Below, in pieces: positions 23,919-31,424 of a stretch of DNA of 64,000 nucleotides. The notes beneath the pieces are model-generated. The model was not told the origin of the DNA and made no database searches. It saw only the letters and a list, made by a program, of their open reading frames with translations. Source of the stretch: Gallintestinimicrobium propionicum (lineage in GTDB: Bacteria; Bacillota; Clostridia; Lachnospirales; Lachnospiraceae); NCBI RefSeq assembly GCF_025567525.1, contig NZ_JAOQJY010000003.1:1-64000 (forward strand), read 5' to 3'. Every line of letters starts with the position of its first letter. Within the stretch, counting starts at the first letter, position 1. A program made the translations under genes and the position numbers.

Positions 23919-24844
23919 TATTTGTCGCTTAAAAGCTCCTTCGCACTGGTCAGCAGTCCCGCCATGTTCTGAATTTCGGACGGGATGATAATCTTTGTAG
24001 ACTTGCCGTCCGCAACCTTTTCCAGAGCCTCCAGACTCTTTAAACGAAGTACAGAATCATCCGCTCCTGCATCCTTGATGAAACGCAGACCGTTTGCAGT
24101 CGCCTGCTGAACTTTCAGGATTGCTTCCGCTTCACCTTCTGCCTCACGGATCATCTTTTCTTTCTCTGCTTCTGCGCGCAGGATTGCAGACTGTTTTTCT
24201 GCCTCTGCTTCCAGAATTGCGGATTCCTTTTTACCTTCTGCTACCAGGATGGTAGATTTCTTTTCACCTTCGGCACGCAGGATCGCTTCACGGCGTTCAC
24301 GCTCTGCCTTCATCTGCTTCTCCATCGCATCCTGAATTGCTGCGGGAGGAATAATGTTCTTTAATTCGACACGGTTTACCTTGATGCCCCAGGGATCAGT
24401 TGCGATATCCAGGGATGCACGCATCTTGGCATTGATCGTTTCACGGGAGGTCAGGGTCTGATCCAGTTCCAGGTCTCCGATGATGTTACGCAGGGTTGTC
24501 GCGGTCAGGTTTTCAATCGCCATGATCGGATTTTCAACTCCGTAGGTAAACAGCTTGGGATCTGTGATCTGGAAAAAGACAACGGTATCGATCCGCATCG
24601 TAACGTTATCCTTTGTGATAACGGGCTGAGGCGGGAAATCCGCTACCTGTTCCTTTAACAGTACACGCTTTGCAACCTTATCGACAATCGGCACTTTAAA
24701 GTGAAGGCCAACGCTCCAGGTATCCTGATATGCGCCGAGACGTTCTACGACATAAGCCTGCGCCTGCGGTACGATCTTGATGCAGGACGCTACAATTGCA
24801 ATTGCCAGAATTAAAATAATAAGTATTACCAATCCACCTATCAT
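23918..24844 (-). CDS. SPFH/Band 7 (stomatin-like, QmcA-type) membrane protein
   Basis: A 308-residue protein. An N-terminal membrane helix (MIGGLVILIILILAIAIVAS) is followed by the Band 7 domain (KIVPQAQAYVVERLGAYQDT, KEQVADFPPQPVITKDNVTM, TLRNIIGDLELDQTLTSRE). Then comes a long Ala/Glu/Lys coiled coil (~165-250) and the conserved end (LRLKSLEALEKVADGK). Such proteins form large membrane oligomers and microdomain scaffolds. The start at 24844 has GAGGGTAATT upstream. It follows nfeD by 22 nt, the standard partner. Confidence 0.93.
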   Translation of the reverse strand: MIGGLVILIILILAIAIVASCIKIVPQAQAYVVERLGAYQDTWSVGLHFKVPIVDKVAKRVLLKEQVADFPPQPVITKDNVTMRIDTVVFFQITDPKLFTYGVENPIMAIENLTATTLRNIIGDLELDQTLTSRETINAKMRASLDIATDPWGIKVNRVELKNIIPPAAIQDAMEKQMKAERERREAILRAEGEKKSTILVAEGKKESAILEAEAEKQSAILRAEAEKEKMIREAEGEAEAILKVQQATANGLRFIKDAGADDSVLRLKSLEALEKVADGKSTKIIIPSEIQNMAGLLTSAKELLSDK

Positions 24845-24866
24845 AATTACCCTCATTTCCGCGGTC

Positions 24867-25358
24867 TTACCGCATGTTGTCAACAGTCTCTCTGCTGTTT
24901 GTTACAGGTTGTTCTTCTGTTTCGATCTCGTCCGGGACAACGATCAGCTTCACGCCGTCGATCTTTTTTACAATGACGACGGTACCCTCTTCAATCGTCC
25001 CCTCAGTTTCCTGAGATCTCGCTGACCACTCCATGCCTTTGAGCGTAACCTGTCCGCAGCTGTGCAGGTTATCAATCCTGCCGGTCACGATACCGCGTTC
25101 CCCAAGCACGCTGTCCACATTGGTCTTCGCCCTTCCAACATTGAAATAGCGCATGGCAACCGGTCTTGTAAAAACAAGCATCAGCACGGACACTACCAAA
25201 AACAGGATGACCTGCACCAGAACCGGCGCACCACAGGCAGCTGCAATCGTCGCAACAAGAGCTCCGGCTGCAAACCAGATTGTCGTCAGCCCCATCGTCG
25301 CAAGCTCAATCAGCACAAGTAAAATCAACAGAGCCAGCCAGGCAAATACTTCCGTCAT
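24867..25358 (-). CDS. NfeD-like membrane protein
   Basis: A 163-residue protein with three hydrophobic segments (FAWLALLILLVLIELATMGL, IWFAAGALVATIAAACGAPV, LVQVILFLVVSVLMLVFTRP) and a C-terminal OB-fold domain (LGERGIVTGRIDNLHSCGQV, GTVVIVKKIDGVKLIVVPD). This is the short NfeD1b-type partner of the SPFH protein encoded next; the OB-fold is thought to contact it. Confidence 0.92.
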   Translation of the reverse strand: MTEVFAWLALLILLVLIELATMGLTTIWFAAGALVATIAAACGAPVLVQVILFLVVSVLMLVFTRPVAMRYFNVGRAKTNVDSVLGERGIVTGRIDNLHSCGQVTLKGMEWSARSQETEGTIEEGTVVIVKKIDGVKLIVVPDEIETEEQPVTNSRETVDNMR

Positions 25359-25414
25359 GTAACTCCTCCTTTCCTGTGACTTATGACTATCATACTACAA
25401 AAATCATGCCCCGT

Positions 25415-26680
25415 CTACCAAAATACATGATGTCCGATCACAATACCTTCCCTGCTTCCTGCCCGCCTAAAATGCGTCGCTATTCCAACCGGGGTGCTTC
25501 CCGCCATCGCTTCCTGTGCCGCCTGCAGGCAGCTTGCCTTGATCTTTCCACTTGCGACAACGCGTCCAACCTGTCCGCTTCCCGCCGGTGTAAACTGTCC
25601 CGAAGCATAGATAACTCCCTTGACCGTATTCGGATAAGCGCCGCTTCTGACCCGGTTCATCACGACTGCGCCGACAGCCACCTGTCCTTCGTAGGGCTCT
25701 TCTCCCGCTTCACACTGAATGAGCGCCGCCAAAAGCACGCTGTCGTCCGCTGCCAGTGCAGCAGCCTTGTTCGCTTCCTTTTCCGCCTGCGCTGCCTTTT
25801 CCTGTTTCTGTTTCTGTGCGGCAGCTTCTTTTTCCGCCTGCAGTATCGCCGTTTCCGCTTCCTCGCGCGCTTTTACCTGCTCAACCGTCTCTCCGTAATC
25901 GATTTCAAAATCAACCTGGACATATTCCGAAGACACATATCCGGTCTTTCCGCCGTAATTGACCGCAACCCAGTCCGCCGTGATTTCCTGATCCTCGCTG
26001 AAACGGATCTGCTCTTCATCCACGACCTCATACTTTGCACCTTCTTCCAGCAGATCATAAATCGCAGCATCTCCTGAAGGTTCTTTCCGGATTCTCAAAG
26101 CTCCTGTTTTGGTCGTTGCCACAATCCGTCCCGCGTCTTTTGCCTCTTTCCGCGCTTCTTCCCCAAACAGCAGATAATCGTTGTTCGCCCAGCCGGTCAG
26201 TTCGCCGGACTCAAGCTTTGTCCAGCCGTCCTTTTGTTCCAGCACTGTACCACCACAGTCTGCATACAAATACCCTGCAAGCTCTGCCTCGCTGTCCGGT
26301 TCCGTCCTGACGTTCAATACATTCTGGACGCTCGTCATCACGATCGTTCCGGTCAGGTCGTCCATTTTCGTTCCATCGCCGGACGAAGCTTTGGTTTTGC
26401 TGTCCGCACTGTCGGACGCTACATCCGTTTCCTGCCCGCCGGCTGCGCCGGTCGCTGTATCTGCCGCATCATTTTGGGATGCTGCGTTCTGACTGACCTG
26501 TTCCTTATCCGCTCCTGTCAGCCACGCCTCCACGCCAACGCCCTTGTGCCAATGCGCGCTTTTGCTCGATTCTGCCTCTGCCTGCAGACTGCTTCCGGCC
26601 GTCCACAAAAAGACGACTCCCAGCGCTGCAGCCCGCAGCCAGTGCTTCCCCCTTTTCTCACATTTTCTGCTCCAGCCCAT
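25415..26680 (-). CDS. Exported SH3-domain cell wall hydrolase (SleB/CwlJ-type)
   Basis: A 421-residue exported protein. The signal peptide is at ~12-36 (LRAAALGVVFLWTAGSSLQA). A low-complexity stretch follows (QVSQNAASQNDAADTATGAA), then two bacterial SH3 domains (~110-165, NVLNVRTEPDSEAELAGYLY; ~185-255, GALRIRKEPSGDAAIYDLLE), a Glu/Ala/Lys coiled coil (~260-310) and a C-terminal Hydrolase_2 domain (LLAALIQCEAGEEPYEGQVA, VGAVVMNRVRSGAYPNTVKG). That domain cleaves peptidoglycan in the SleB/CwlJ family. It shares architecture with the next gene upstream, and a strong promoter lies at 26814-26842. Confidence 0.88.
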   Translation of the reverse strand: MGWSRKCEKRGKHWLRAAALGVVFLWTAGSSLQAEAESSKSAHWHKGVGVEAWLTGADKEQVSQNAASQNDAADTATGAAGGQETDVASDSADSKTKASSGDGTKMDDLTGTIVMTSVQNVLNVRTEPDSEAELAGYLYADCGGTVLEQKDGWTKLESGELTGWANNDYLLFGEEARKEAKDAGRIVATTKTGALRIRKEPSGDAAIYDLLEEGAKYEVVDEEQIRFSEDQEITADWVAVNYGGKTGYVSSEYVQVDFEIDYGETVEQVKAREEAETAILQAEKEAAAQKQKQEKAAQAEKEANKAAALAADDSVLLAALIQCEAGEEPYEGQVAVGAVVMNRVRSGAYPNTVKGVIYASGQFTPAGSGQVGRVVASGKIKASCLQAAQEAMAGSTPVGIATHFRRAGSREGIVIGHHVFW

Positions 26681-26813
26681 AAATCGATGATCCTTTCTAT
26701 CCCCTCATATCCGCAGACAGTAACGATAGCTGAACCTCCATTGATTTTCCGCGCCTTCAGCGCTTCCAAAATCGGCTCATCAAATGTTACAATTATATTA
26801 CATGATTAGCGTC

Positions 26814-26842
26814 ATCATATCAAATCCGTCAATTACTGTCAA
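26814..26842 (-). promoter_or_regulatory. Sigma-A promoter of the 25.4-kb cell wall hydrolase gene
   Basis: Minus strand TTGACA (26842-26837), 17-nt spacer, TATGAT (26819-26814). A TTGTAACA motif lies ~30 nt downstream in the leader, as also seen in the leader of the paralogous gene at 28126. Confidence 0.7.
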
Positions 26843-26877
26843 GTGTGCGCCCTGCGAGGATTCTATTGTCATGAATA

Positions 26878-26922
26878 CAAAAAAGGCGTGTGAAAAACAA
26901 TCCTTTTCCACATGCCTTTTTT
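26878..26922 (-). terminator. Terminator after the 27.0-kb cell wall hydrolase gene
   Basis: GGC-TGTG-GAAAA pairs with TTTTTCACA-GCC; A/T runs on both sides make it potentially bidirectional. Confidence 0.75.
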
Positions 26923-27016
26923 CGCTCTTTTTCTGTCAGAAACAATGGATTCTTATCATCTTCTGACGATTCCCTTACAATGCTGTTGGGACAAATGCCC
27001 CGGCTATGATACTGTT

Positions 27017-28126
27017 TTAGTAAAAAACGTGATGTCCGATTACCTGTCCGGAACGACCGTTATTTCTTCTGAAAAACAGCTTGCCGCCGACCGGCTGTGC
27101 ACCGGCTAATGCTTCGATTGCTGCCTGATAGCAGGCTGCATCTGCCTTGTCACTGCTCAGTGCCCTCTGCAGCGAACCGTTTCTAACAGGGGAAAACTGT
27201 CCTTTTGCGTAAACAACCTCGGTGATCGTATTGGGCTGCGATGCACTCTTGACGCGGTTCATGATGACATTGCCTACCGCAACCTTACCAACGTAGGATT
27301 CACTGCCTGCTTCACAGTAAATAATATTTGCAAGCAGTTTTAATTCCTCTGCGGATATCGCTGCGGTCTGCGCCGCCTGGGCAGCCAAAGCTGCCTGCTG
27401 AGCCTCCGCTTCAAGCTGCGCTGCTTCCTCGGCTGCTGCCTTTGCCTGCGCCTCCGCTTCGAGCCGCGCTGCTTCCTCGGCTGCCTTTGCCTGCGCCTCC
27501 GCTTCGAGCCGTGCTGCTTCCTCGGCTGCCTTTGCCTGCGCCTCTGCTTCAAGCTGCGCTGCTTCCTCGGCTGCTGCCTTTGCCTGCGCCTCCGCTTCGA
27601 GCCGCGCTGCTTCCTCGGCTGCTGCCTTTGCCTGCACCTCCGCTTCGAGCCGTGCTGCTTCCTCGGCTGCCTGTACTTCTTCTATCTCATTCTGTGCTGC
27701 TTCACTCGCCTCTGCCTGTAAAGCTGCTGTTTCATCCTGCTGTACTTCTTCCTCTGCAAAGAATTCATCTTCGGATGCTGTTGCTCCTGTCCGTTCAGCG
27801 ATCACCTGCTCATTGGCTGCAACAGCCTCTTCGTTGGAAATCTCTGTCTCGACCAGATTTTCAGCCGGTACCCATCCTGCAATTTCTCCCGCCTGGATCT
27901 GCACCCAGTCGTTGTACTTTGCAAGGATCGCCACATGACCGTCCTCCATGACCTGACCAACCACCGCAGACGCTGTATTTGCTTCTGCATGAATGTCCAG
28001 CATGTCTTTCGCATCAATGACACCGATACCACTTGCCATAGCGGTTGTCGTATATGCACCCATCATCATAACAGATGTTAAAATGCCGACTGCACTACGA
28101 AACAACTTTCTGCCTTTTCCGTTCAT
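27017..28126 (-). CDS. Exported SH3-domain cell wall hydrolase with Ala/Glu helical repeats
   Basis: A 369-residue exported protein: signal peptide (LFRSAVGILTSVMMMGAYTT), one SH3 domain (~35-95, LDIHAEANTASAVVGQVMED), and an acidic linker. A rigid helix of about six 15-16-residue repeats of the type AEEAARLEAEAQAKAA follows (~165-270). The C-terminal Hydrolase_2 domain comes last (LANIIYCEAGSESYVGKVAV, GNVIMNRVKSASQPNTITEV). It should be secreted and cut peptidoglycan, with the repeats acting as a spacer. The start at 28126 follows GGAGGTAAGA. Paralogue of the 25.4-kb gene, which lies immediately downstream. Confidence 0.88.
   Translation of the reverse strand: MNGKGRKLFRSAVGILTSVMMMGAYTTTAMASGIGVIDAKDMLDIHAEANTASAVVGQVMEDGHVAILAKYNDWVQIQAGEIAGWVPAENLVETEISNEEAVAANEQVIAERTGATASEDEFFAEEEVQQDETAALQAEASEAAQNEIEEVQAAEEAARLEAEVQAKAAAEEAARLEAEAQAKAAAEEAAQLEAEAQAKAAEEAARLEAEAQAKAAEEAARLEAEAQAKAAAEEAAQLEAEAQQAALAAQAAQTAAISAEELKLLANIIYCEAGSESYVGKVAVGNVIMNRVKSASQPNTITEVVYAKGQFSPVRNGSLQRALSSDKADAACYQAAIEALAGAQPVGGKLFFRRNNGRSGQVIGHHVFY
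27367..27680 (-). repeat. In-frame tandem repeats coding for Ala/Glu helical units
   Basis: Repeated 45-48-bp units (core GCCTTTGCCTGCGCCTCCGC on the plus strand) within the hydrolase gene. Units differ by insertion or loss of one Ala codon, a sign of slippage. Confidence 0.8.
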
Positions 28127-28257
28127 TCTTACCTCCATAAATCTTACTCTGCTTCCCCAGCCATTCTGCCGGTGAAATTCAGGAGCTTTTGTGGGACGCT
28201 CCTTGTTACAGAGCTGTTTCAATTGTTACAAACTTATTAACAATTGTTACGCATGAT

Positions 28258-28286
28258 ATGATAGCAATATTACAATCAAATGTCAA
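28258..28286 (-). promoter_or_regulatory. Sigma-A promoter of the 27.0-kb cell wall hydrolase gene
   Basis: Minus strand TTGACA (28286-28281), 17-nt spacer, TATCAT (28263-28258). The ~125-nt leader contains three TGTAAC-type motifs within 60 nt, a possible operator. The rest of 28287-28487 shows no gene. Confidence 0.75.
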
Positions 28287-28487
28287 GTCGTTCGCCCGGA
28301 ACCACAAATTTCCGTTAGTTCCCCACAAAGGTTTTTCTTCTATTGTGATATTTTTACAACAAACCTCCGAAATCATCGCCTTTTTCTTACTATTTTTCAA
28401 AGTTTTCAACAAATACCGCTTTAACATAGTAAATTCTCTTTTCATAAAAAGGACAGCCATTTTCTGCGGTTTTTTCGATTTTTTATC

Positions 28488-28531
28488 AAAAAAAGAAGAC
28501 CTGACGGGATTATTTTTTCCATCAGATCTTC
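28488..28531 (-). terminator. Terminator of proC
   Basis: Minus strand GAAGATCTGATGG ... CCCGTCAGGTCTTC hairpin (small bulges) followed by TTTTTTT, 39 nt beyond the proC stop. Confidence 0.8.
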
Positions 28532-28569
28532 CTTTATTCCTGTTTTTAACATTTTTGTAACAAACTATT

Positions 28570-29364
28570 TTACAGGCTTCTGGACTTTTCCACCGCAGTG
28601 ATGACCGCATCGGTCACTGCGCCGCGGAAGCCTTTTTCCTCTAAAACGCGTACCGCCTGAATCGTGGAGCCTGCCGGGGAGCAGACCATATCCTTTAACT
28701 CTCCCGGATGCTTTCCGGTCTCAAGCATCAGCTTCGCGCTGCCGAGCACAGCCTGTGCAGCGCATTCATATGCCTGGCTGCGCGGCATGCCTTCCGCAAC
28801 TGCACCGTCCGCCATCGCTTCGATCAGCATAAAAATCCAGGCAGGCGCACAGCCGCTGACGCCGGTCAGCACATCCATCAGGCGTTCCGGAAGCTCAACC
28901 GTCTTGCCGAAACTGTCCAGGACAGCCGCCGTTTTTTCTTTCATCTCAGGAGTTACCCTGCTGCCATAGCAGACTCCGGTACAGCCTTCCCCGACCAGTG
29001 CCGGCGTATTGGGCATCGCACGCACAAACGGAAGCGGCGCGCAGAACTGCTCTTCCAGCCACGCAAGGCTTTTGCCTGCCGCAATGCTCAGAATCGTCTT
29101 ACCGGTCAGGTCAATGTCGCTAATCTGTCCGATCACTTTCTCCAGAAACTGCGGCTTTACGGCAAGAATCAAAAGCTCTGCCTGCCGCGCGGTTTCCAGG
29201 TTATCGCCTGTCACCGTGATGCCAAACATTTCATGCACTTTGCTTTCCGTCTCCGCCGTTTTTGCAGAACCGTAAATTTCCTCCGGCACAGCCAGGTGAT
29301 TTCTCAAAACTCCTCCAATCATCGCCTGCGCCATATTTCCAAGTCCGATAAAACCGATTTTCAT
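28570..29364 (-). CDS. proC: Pyrroline-5-carboxylate reductase
   Basis: A 264-residue enzyme for the last step of proline synthesis. The N-terminal NAD(P)-binding fold starts GFIGLGNMAQAMIGGVL. Then come AVKPQFLEKVIGQI, SIAAGKSLAWLE, VRAMPNTPALVGEGCTGVC, the dimerization helices (LTGVSGCAPAWIFMLIEAMA) and the C-terminal SPAGSTIQAVRVLEEKGFR. All family motifs are present at the usual length. It is separated from the upstream methyltransferase gene by a 95-bp repeat that supplies its ribosome binding site. Confidence 0.96.
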   Translation of the reverse strand: MKIGFIGLGNMAQAMIGGVLRNHLAVPEEIYGSAKTAETESKVHEMFGITVTGDNLETARQAELLILAVKPQFLEKVIGQISDIDLTGKTILSIAAGKSLAWLEEQFCAPLPFVRAMPNTPALVGEGCTGVCYGSRVTPEMKEKTAAVLDSFGKTVELPERLMDVLTGVSGCAPAWIFMLIEAMADGAVAEGMPRSQAYECAAQAVLGSAKLMLETGKHPGELKDMVCSPAGSTIQAVRVLEEKGFRGAVTDAVITAVEKSRSL

Positions 29365-29369
29365 CTGTG

Positions 29370-29464
29370 CCTCTCATTTCTGCGCACGCTTTTTGCGCAT
29401 GTCGAGTTTGTGTCAAGTGCGCGCAGACACAAATCCCGAGCTTGAAAAATGTTATTTTTCAAGC
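29370..29464 (-). repeat. Intercistronic structured repeat, copy upstream of proC
   Basis: 95 bp matching 21112-21204. The first stem is GCTTGAAAA/TTTTCAAGC, a compensated change from GATTG/CAATC in the other copy. TTTGTGTC/GACACAAA is the second stem. AAATGAGAGG at the end serves as the proC ribosome binding site. Confidence 0.8.
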
Positions 29465-29476
29465 TTCGACTTTCTT

Positions 29477-30253
29477 TCAAATCGCCCTCTGCCGATGCGC
29501 TTCATACATCAGAATCGAAGACGCCACCGCTGCATTTAACGACTCCACTTTGCCCTCCATCGGAATCCGGATATAACAGTCCGCAAGCTCTGCAGTCTCT
29601 TCCCGCAGGCCGTTGCCCTCGTTACCGATCAGAAATGCCGTCCCCTTTGTGTAATTCTGACAGGCATAGGAATTTTTCCCGCGCAGATGCGCCGCGTATA
29701 CGCTGACACCCGCCCGCTGTACCTGATGAACCGCCGCCGCAAAATCGTCCGCATAATAAAACGGAACGCGGTAGATGCTGCCCATCGTTGAACGGATAAC
29801 CTTCGGGTTGTACAAATCGACTGTATCCCGGCTCATGATAATCCCGGAAACGCCTGCGCCCTCACCGGTTCGCAGCATCGTACCGAGGTTGCCGGGGTCC
29901 TGTATATTTTCCAGAAGCAGAAACAGCGGTGCTTTGTCCCGCAGCATTTCTTCTATATTATAGTGAAACTGTTTCAGCACGCATAAAACACCCTGTGGCG
30001 TGCAGGTATCCGATATTTTAGAAAAAACGCTGTCGGAAACGACTTCGTAGCCAACCTCTTCCAGATGCTCCCTGCAGCTGCACTTTTCCAGAAAGGATTC
30101 CGAAACATAGACCTCCTGCAGCTGCTCTCTCGGTGCTTCCAGAAACATCTTCACACCCTCTGCCAGAAAAACGTCCTCCGTTCTGCGCAGCTTCGACTTT
30201 TGATTCAATTGTACCAGCCTTTTGATCCGGCTGTTGGATGCTGCAGTAATCAT
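29477..30253 (-). CDS. SpoU/TrmH family RNA 2'-O-methyltransferase
   Basis: A 258-residue RNA ribose methyltransferase. The N-terminal L30e-like substrate-binding domain (ITAASNSRIKRLVQLNQKSK, DVFLAEGVKMFLEA) is followed by the SPOUT knot with its three motifs: NIQDPGNLGTMLRTGEG, VIRSTMGSIYRVPFY and FLIGNEGNGLREET. The target (rRNA or tRNA) cannot be told; RlmB and the YsgA type are both candidates. The start at 30253 has GGAGGAACCTGC upstream. Confidence 0.93.
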   Translation of the reverse strand: MITAASNSRIKRLVQLNQKSKLRRTEDVFLAEGVKMFLEAPREQLQEVYVSESFLEKCSCREHLEEVGYEVVSDSVFSKISDTCTPQGVLCVLKQFHYNIEEMLRDKAPLFLLLENIQDPGNLGTMLRTGEGAGVSGIIMSRDTVDLYNPKVIRSTMGSIYRVPFYYADDFAAAVHQVQRAGVSVYAAHLRGKNSYACQNYTKGTAFLIGNEGNGLREETAELADCYIRIPMEGKVESLNAAVASSILMYEAHRQRAI

Positions 30254-30336
30254 GCAGGTTCCTCCGTTGATCTTTATGAAAACGCACAACGGCCACACAC
30301 GTTTCGTGTGCAGCCGCCCCTTTGCGTCCTGTATCG

Positions 30337-31311
30337 TCAGGTGGCCAGCGCTTTGCTGACCTGATAATGATATTCGGGAATCTCTTTCTGCATCGCAAGC
30401 GCTTCCTCGATATCATAGTCTACAAATTCGCCGTGTTTGTAAGCCACAACACGGTTCGAGCTGCCTGCGCAGAGGATGTCTGCCGCATAAGCGCCCATGA
30501 TAGAAGCATAATAACGATCCAGACAGGTCGGGCTGCCGCCTCGCTGCATGTACCCCAGGATGGTTGCTCTGGTTTCCACACCCGTTGCTGCTTCAATTCT
30601 CTTCGCCATGGAAGTAGAATGACCGATACCTTCTGCATTGATGATCAGATGGTGCGTTTTGCCCTTTTTCCGGTTGTTGATAATATTGTTAATCAGCTGC
30701 TGCTCGTCATAGTCGTACTTTTCGGGAAGAAGGATATCCTCCGCGCCGGTGCCGACGCCGCACCACAGTGCGATATAACCGGCATTTCTGCCCATTACCT
30801 CGATAATACTGCAGCGTTCATGTGAAGATGAAGTATCCCTTACCTTATCGATTGCCTGCATCGCGGTATTGACTGCCGTGTCGAAACCGATCGTATATTC
30901 GGTACATGCAATATCCAGATCGATCGTGCCCGGCAGACCGATCGTATTGATCCCAAGTCTGGACATCGCCTGCGCACCTCTGTAAGAGCCGTCGCCGCCA
31001 ATAACAACCAGACCGTCGATGCCGTGTCTGCGGCAGATCTCCGCGCCCTTTTTCTGTCCGGCTTCGGTCTTAAATTCCAGACAACGTGCGGTTCCCAGAA
31101 TCGTACCGCCCTTCTGGATGGTATCCGAAACGCTGCGGGCATCCATATCTATGATTTCTTCATTTAACAGGCCCTGATAGCCTTTTTTTATGCCTTTTAC
31201 TTTGACGCCGTTGCAAATCGCTTTCCGAACAACCGCACGGATTGCCGCATTCATACCCGGCGCATCTCCGCCGCTTGTAAGAACTCCAATTGTCTTTATC
31301 TTAGCTGCCAT
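30337..31311 (-). CDS. pfkA: ATP-dependent 6-phosphofructokinase
   Basis: A 324-residue glycolytic kinase making fructose-1,6-bisphosphate. It starts MAAKIKTIGVLTSGGDAPGM at 31311 after GGAGGAACA. Motifs: GGDGSYRGA (glycine typical of ATP-users), catalytic PGTIDLDI, EVMGRNAGYIALW, the ILGYMQRGGSPTCLDRYYAS region. Families usually have Asn between the two catalytic-loop aspartates (TIDND); here it is Leu, a mild oddity. It follows dnaE by 113 nt. Confidence 0.95.
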   Translation of the reverse strand: MAAKIKTIGVLTSGGDAPGMNAAIRAVVRKAICNGVKVKGIKKGYQGLLNEEIIDMDARSVSDTIQKGGTILGTARCLEFKTEAGQKKGAEICRRHGIDGLVVIGGDGSYRGAQAMSRLGINTIGLPGTIDLDIACTEYTIGFDTAVNTAMQAIDKVRDTSSSHERCSIIEVMGRNAGYIALWCGVGTGAEDILLPEKYDYDEQQLINNIINNRKKGKTHHLIINAEGIGHSTSMAKRIEAATGVETRATILGYMQRGGSPTCLDRYYASIMGAYAADILCAGSSNRVVAYKHGEFVDYDIEEALAMQKEIPEYHYQVSKALAT

Positions 31312-31424
31312 TGTTCCTCCTGTCTGCCGCTGCGGGCTGGACTTCAATCTTAAGATTTCAAAATCCGTAAAACCATTTTTTATTTTAATCGAAACGGGCT
31401 TTCTTTTCAATGGTTTTGTGAAAC

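Noticed and set aside
27328..27951. Plus-strand 207-residue frame with LPLPAPPLRAALL repeats
   Set aside because: It is the antisense reading of the Ala/Glu repeats of the hydrolase gene; no ribosome binding site or natural protein composition.
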